A stretch of 37,149 nucleotides of DNA. Origin: Lachnospiraceae bacterium (lineage in GTDB: Bacteria; Bacillota; Clostridia; Lachnospirales; Lachnospiraceae). Within the stretch, counting starts at the first letter, position 1. Each line of letters opens with the position of its first letter. Positions 34,186-37,149 of this stretch are shown in pieces. The position numbers and the translations under genes are program-made. The notes under the pieces were generated by a model. That model ran no database searches. It was not told the DNA's origin and saw nothing but the letters and a program-made list of their open reading frames with translations. The stretch spans positions 1-37,149 of the forward strand of contig JAUNWX010000020.1 in NCBI GenBank assembly GCA_030540075.1. The letters run 5' to 3'.

Positions 34186-34680
34186 TCAGCTGTTAAACTG
34201 CGCCTCGATAGCGGCATTCTTCTCCAGGATATTCTGATGATTCTTGTCACGCTCATCCTGCAGCTTCTGTGCGAGTGCGGCATCCTCGATCGCCAGCATC
34301 TCGATGGCGAGCAGTGCTGCGTTCTTTGCAGTGTTGACGCCGACCGTGGCAACCGGAATTCCAGGTGGCATCATGACCGTGGAAAGAAGTGCATCCATGC
34401 CCTCGAGTACCTTCGATGAACACGGAATACCGATCACCGGAAGTGTGGTATTCGCTGCGATGGCACCTGCGAGGTGAGCGGCCATGCCGGCAGCGGCGAT
34501 GATGACACCGAAGCCGTTTTCACGTGCGGATTTCGAGAACTGTGCAGCCTCCTCCGGTGTTCTGTGGGCACTGTATACATGAACTTCAACAGGTACTCCA
34601 TACTCCTTCAGTACACTGATGCCTTTTTCAACTACTGGAAGATCTGAATCACTTCCCATGATGATCGCAACTTTTTTCAT
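34186..34680 (-). CDS. purE: N5-carboxyaminoimidazole ribonucleotide mutase (PurE, class I)
   Basis: PurE moves the carboxylate of N5-CAIR to give CAIR. The 164-aa protein has [21 protein letters not shown] and [11 protein letters not shown], which fit class I (mutase) rather than the class II AIR carboxylase. A purK partner is expected but is not in this window. I chose the start at 34680 ([13 protein letters not shown]), with AAAGGAG 5 nt upstream, over the in-frame start at 34725. It is the first gene of the purine operon. Confidence 0.94.
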   Translation of the reverse strand: MKKVAIIMGSDSDLPVVEKGISVLKEYGVPVEVHVYSAHRTPEEAAQFSKSARENGFGVIIAAAGMAAHLAGAIAANTTLPVIGIPCSSKVLEGMDALLSTVMMPPGIPVATVGVNTAKNAALLAIEMLAIEDAALAQKLQDERDKNHQNILEKNAAIEAQFNS

Positions 34681-34799
34681 GCAAACTCCTTTCCTGATCC
34701 GTGGAAGCACCGCTTCCGATATCACTCTGAATACGTCCGCCCGGAGGGCATCACAGTGAACTCATGCCAGAAGCGTGAGCCTGTAATCAACAACAAAAA
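34681..34799 (-). other. purE leader between terminator and start codon
   Basis: These 119 bp carry small stems (GGAAGC/GCTTCC around 34703-34717, GCCC/GGGC around 34738-34749) but no convincing sigma-A promoter and no known purine, ZTP or PRPP riboswitch pattern. Purine operon transcription may therefore come through the upstream terminator. Confidence 0.45.
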
Positions 34800-34825
34800 G
34801 AGGGAGCAGCGCACGCTGTTCCCCC
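34795..34825 (-). terminator. Intrinsic terminator between the 46-codon ORF and purE
   Basis: On the minus strand GGGGGAACAGC (34825-34815) pairs with GCTGCTCCCTC (34810-34800) with one mismatch and a 4-nt loop, then TTTTTGTTGTTG. The stem begins only 5 nt after the stop codon of the small ORF. Confidence 0.75.
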
Positions 34826-34830
34826 TTCTA

Positions 34831-34971
34831 TCATTTTACGGTATTCGAATAAACGTCGTTATTAATTTCACAGCTTACACTAAGCCCGATGAATCCGGCC
34901 TGTCCTGAGAATCCGAGTGCACACATCGCTAAAAAGTGATTCGTATGTCTGTTTCCAGCCATGTGCTTCAT
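34831..34971 (-). CDS. 46-aa small ORF upstream of the purine operon
   Basis: The ORF starts ATG at 34971, with AAAGGA 7 nt upstream, and stops TGA at 34831-34833. It encodes MKHMAGNRHTNHFLAMCALG, then a Gly/Phe-rich hydrophobic stretch and a polar tail ending NDVYSNTVK. Two Cys lie at 17 and 34. Residues about 13-34 could form a short membrane segment. I recognise no family. Its promoter, ribosome binding site and following terminator make real expression likely. It may be a functional peptide or a translated leader controlling the terminator ahead of purE. Confidence 0.55.
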   Translation of the reverse strand: MKHMAGNRHTNHFLAMCALGFSGQAGFIGLSVSCEINNDVYSNTVK

Positions 34972-35016
34972 CCCCAAATCCTTTCGCCCGAGAAACTTGT
35001 GAACAACGACAACAAA

Positions 35017-35045
35017 ATTATATTAGATGCCGTCTGCTCCGTCAA
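35017..35045 (-). promoter_or_regulatory. Near-consensus promoter ahead of the 46-aa ORF
   Basis: On the minus strand TTGACG (35040-35045), exactly 17 bp, then TATAAT (35017-35022). This is the strongest sigma-A promoter seen in the window. Its -35 box begins 4 bp after the htpG stop codon. The leader to the small ORF is about 40 nt. Confidence 0.85.
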
Positions 35046-35049
35046 GCTG

Positions 35050-37134
35050 TCACTTTGCCATTTTAAGAAGGATTTCGTTTGAACGGCTTATGAACTTTGC
35101 CATCTCATCTGCACTCAGCGGAGACTGCTGCAGCTTCGCAAGATCGTACAGCTGCTCGGAGATCATATCGACGGTCTCCTTCGCTGCTTCGTCCGTACGA
35201 TGCTCGATCAGATACTGTACAAGCGGATGTTCGGTATTGAGAATCAGGGTCTCATCGACCGGCATATCGCCCATTGGCATACCGCTCATCGCATACATCT
35301 TCATCATGTCATTCATACGACGGCTCTCCTCGGAGATGGACAGCATCGCCGCGATGGAGGACTGGGTCAGCTTCTGAAGCTTTACCGTCAGCTTATCCTT
35401 CTTTGCTGCGGCACGGATCTCTGTTTCCAGATCCTTCTGCTGCTCGTCGAGGGTCTTCTGCTCATCCTCACTTACCGCTGCCTTGAACTCCTCACTGAGA
35501 TCGGCATCGATTCTGCGGAAGTGAACGCCCTGATTCTTCGCCTCGAGCTCAGAGATAAACGGCTGATCGATACGCTCCGGCAGGATGACGGCATCCTTAC
35601 CTGCATTTTTAAACATCGCGATGTACTGACTCTGCTGAACAGGGTCGGTGACATAGTAGATGACCTTGTTCTTTTCCGCCTTGTCACTGTTCTCTGCAGT
35701 CTTCGCTGTATCTTCCGTGGAAGCAGTTGTTTCGTCTGCAGTGCTGTTCTCAGCATTGGCCTTCTCTGTGGCTTCGTCGACGTCACTCTTCTCGACCTCG
35801 AGGCACTCCGGCAGGGCGAGGAACTTACCGTTGATGTCCTTGAAAAGGATGTAATCGGTCATCTTCTTGCAGAACTTATCGTCGCGGAGGCAGCCGTACT
35901 TGATGAATGGTGCGATATCGTCCCAGTACTTCTCGTAGTTCTCACGATCGGTCTTGCAGAGGCCGGAGAGCTTATCAGCGACCTTCTTCGTGATGTAATC
36001 CTGGATCTTCTTTACGAAGCCGTCGTTCTGGAGCTGGGATCTCGATACGTTCAGCGGCAGATCCGGACAGTCGATGACGCCCTTCAGGAGCATCAGATAC
36101 TCAGGGATGACTTCCTTGATGTTGTCTGCGACGAAGACCTGGTTGTTATAGAGCTTGATGGTACCCTCGGCAGATTCATACTCCATGTTGATCTTCGGGA
36201 AGTAGAGGATGCCCTTCAGGTTGTACGGGTAGTCCATGTTCAGATGAATCCAGAACAGCGGCTCCTTATAGTCGCGGAATACCTTATGATAGAAGTCGAT
36301 GTACTCTTCCTTCGTGCACTCAGATGGTGTCTTGCCCAAGAGCGGATGTGTATCGTTCAGAAGCTGCGGACGCTTCTCGATCTTCAGCTTCGCCGGTGTC
36401 TTCGTCTCCTTGCCATCGGCATCCTTCTCGACCTTCTCCGGGATCTCCTCTACGACGACATCACCGTCCTTCTTCTGATCCGCCTGGATGGTTTCGGTTT
36501 CCTTCGGGAGCTTCGTGATATAGATCTCGACCGGCATGAAGGAGCAGTACTTCTCGATGATCTCACGCATCTCCCACTCGTTATCGTACTTGAGACAGTC
36601 ATCGTTCAGATGGAGGGTGATGGTGGTACCGATGGTCTTCTTGTCGCCGTCGGTCATCTCATACTCAGTGCCGCCGTTGCAGCTCCAGTGAATCGGCGTT
36701 GCATCCTGCTTATAGGACAGGGTGTCGATGTCGACCTGATCTGCGACCATGAAGACGCTGTAGAAGCCGAGGCCGAAGTGACCGATGATCTGATCATCGT
36801 TGGCCTTATCCTTATACTTGTTGATGAAGTCGGTCGCACCGGAGAAGGCGATCTGATTGATGTACTTCTCGACCTCCTCTGCCGTCATACCGATACCGTT
36901 ATCCTGGAAGGTGACGGTTTTATGCTCAGAATCGACGATCACATCGACTCTGCCCTTGTAGTCCGCCGGCTTCGTCCACTCACCGATGAGGATCAGCTTC
37001 TCGAGCTTCGTGATTGCATCACATGCGTTTGAGATTTCCTCACGTACGAAGATGTCCTGATCGGAATACATCCACTTCTTGATGATCGGGAATATGTTTT
37101 CAGAATTGATTGAAAGTGTACCCTTCTGTGCCAT
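35050..37134 (-). CDS. htpG: Molecular chaperone HtpG (Hsp90)
   Basis: HtpG is the bacterial Hsp90, an ATP-driven dimeric chaperone in the cytoplasm. The 694-aa protein has the N-terminal GHKL ATPase domain (1-215; REEISNACDAITKL with the catalytic Glu and Mg-binding Asn, DNGIGM, GHFGLGFYSVFMVAD), a charged linker (about 215-255), the middle domain with the conserved Arg region SRSQLQND (365-371), and a C-terminal dimerisation domain. It is longer than the 624-aa E. coli protein, partly through an acidic Thr/Glu/Ala-rich insert at about 447-490. AGAGGT precedes the start. No terminator separates it from the next promoter. Confidence 0.95.
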   Translation of the reverse strand: MAQKGTLSINSENIFPIIKKWMYSDQDIFVREEISNACDAITKLEKLILIGEWTKPADYKGRVDVIVDSEHKTVTFQDNGIGMTAEEVEKYINQIAFSGATDFINKYKDKANDDQIIGHFGLGFYSVFMVADQVDIDTLSYKQDATPIHWSCNGGTEYEMTDGDKKTIGTTITLHLNDDCLKYDNEWEMREIIEKYCSFMPVEIYITKLPKETETIQADQKKDGDVVVEEIPEKVEKDADGKETKTPAKLKIEKRPQLLNDTHPLLGKTPSECTKEEYIDFYHKVFRDYKEPLFWIHLNMDYPYNLKGILYFPKINMEYESAEGTIKLYNNQVFVADNIKEVIPEYLMLLKGVIDCPDLPLNVSRSQLQNDGFVKKIQDYITKKVADKLSGLCKTDRENYEKYWDDIAPFIKYGCLRDDKFCKKMTDYILFKDINGKFLALPECLEVEKSDVDEATEKANAENSTADETTASTEDTAKTAENSDKAEKNKVIYYVTDPVQQSQYIAMFKNAGKDAVILPERIDQPFISELEAKNQGVHFRRIDADLSEEFKAAVSEDEQKTLDEQQKDLETEIRAAAKKDKLTVKLQKLTQSSIAAMLSISEESRRMNDMMKMYAMSGMPMGDMPVDETLILNTEHPLVQYLIEHRTDEAAKETVDMISEQLYDLAKLQQSPLSADEMAKFISRSNEILLKMAK

Positions 37135-37149
37135 AGCATTTACCTCTTA

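Noticed and set aside
34681-35016. Purine, ZTP or PRPP riboswitch or PurR box ahead of purE
   Set aside because: None of the conserved cores of these aptamers is visible. The only PurBox-like sequence (around ATTCGAAT near 34843) lacks the paired second box and the full consensus.

Overview
The window reads as part of a chromosome from a strictly anaerobic, moderately GC-rich member of the Bacillota, most likely Lachnospiraceae or a close clostridial relative. The evidence is a glmS self-cleaving ribozyme, a six-gene Rnf complex, strong AGGAGG-type ribosome binding sites with sigma-A-like promoters, a clade II single-chain PurL, and an ECF sigma/anti-sigma pair of clostridial style. Every recognised gene is on the minus strand, so transcription runs from high to low coordinates. 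The genus cannot be fixed from the sequence alone.

From right to left: (1) htpG (35050-37134). (2) A short transcription unit with a near-consensus promoter, a 46-codon ORF and an intrinsic terminator (34795-35045), directly ahead of the purine operon. (3) The purine operon purE-purF-purM-purO-AICAR transformylase-purN-purD-purL (23920-34680). The usual bifunctional PurH is replaced by a stand-alone AICAR transformylase plus a PurO-type IMP cyclohydrolase. (4) An ammonium channel fused to a P-II domain, with a terminator-like hairpin in its leader (21933-23807). (5) A mosaic of four consecutive hairpins (21704-21866) and an FMN-binding membrane-anchored protein with a duplicated tail (20887-21576). 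(6) An ECF sigma factor, its probable anti-sigma factor and a DUF4349 lipoprotein (17719-20605). (7) glmS under ribozyme control (15485-17710). (8) rnfCDGEAB (9974-15165). (9) A V-type ATPase operon E-DUF2764-A-B-D-I-K (2509-9628). (10) A LytR-CpsA-Psr protein (408-2309). (11) An AT-rich, gene-free left edge holding four regularly spaced dyads (1-367).

Functionally, Rnf (ferredoxin:NAD+ oxidoreductase and ion pump) and the V-ATPase form adjacent operons. The K subunit keeps the Thr-Gln, Gln and Glu positions associated with Na+ binding, so a shared sodium cycle is a reasonable inference. The purine operon covers most steps from PRPP to IMP; purC and purB are not in the window. The P-II-fused ammonium channel next to it adds a nitrogen-uptake function, since purine synthesis consumes glutamine nitrogen.

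The least explained signals are the four-dyad array at the left edge, the 46-codon ORF/terminator unit ahead of purE, the hairpin mosaic downstream of amt and the hairpin-rich glmS leader. No CRISPR array, prophage, transposase, tRNA or rRNA was seen.
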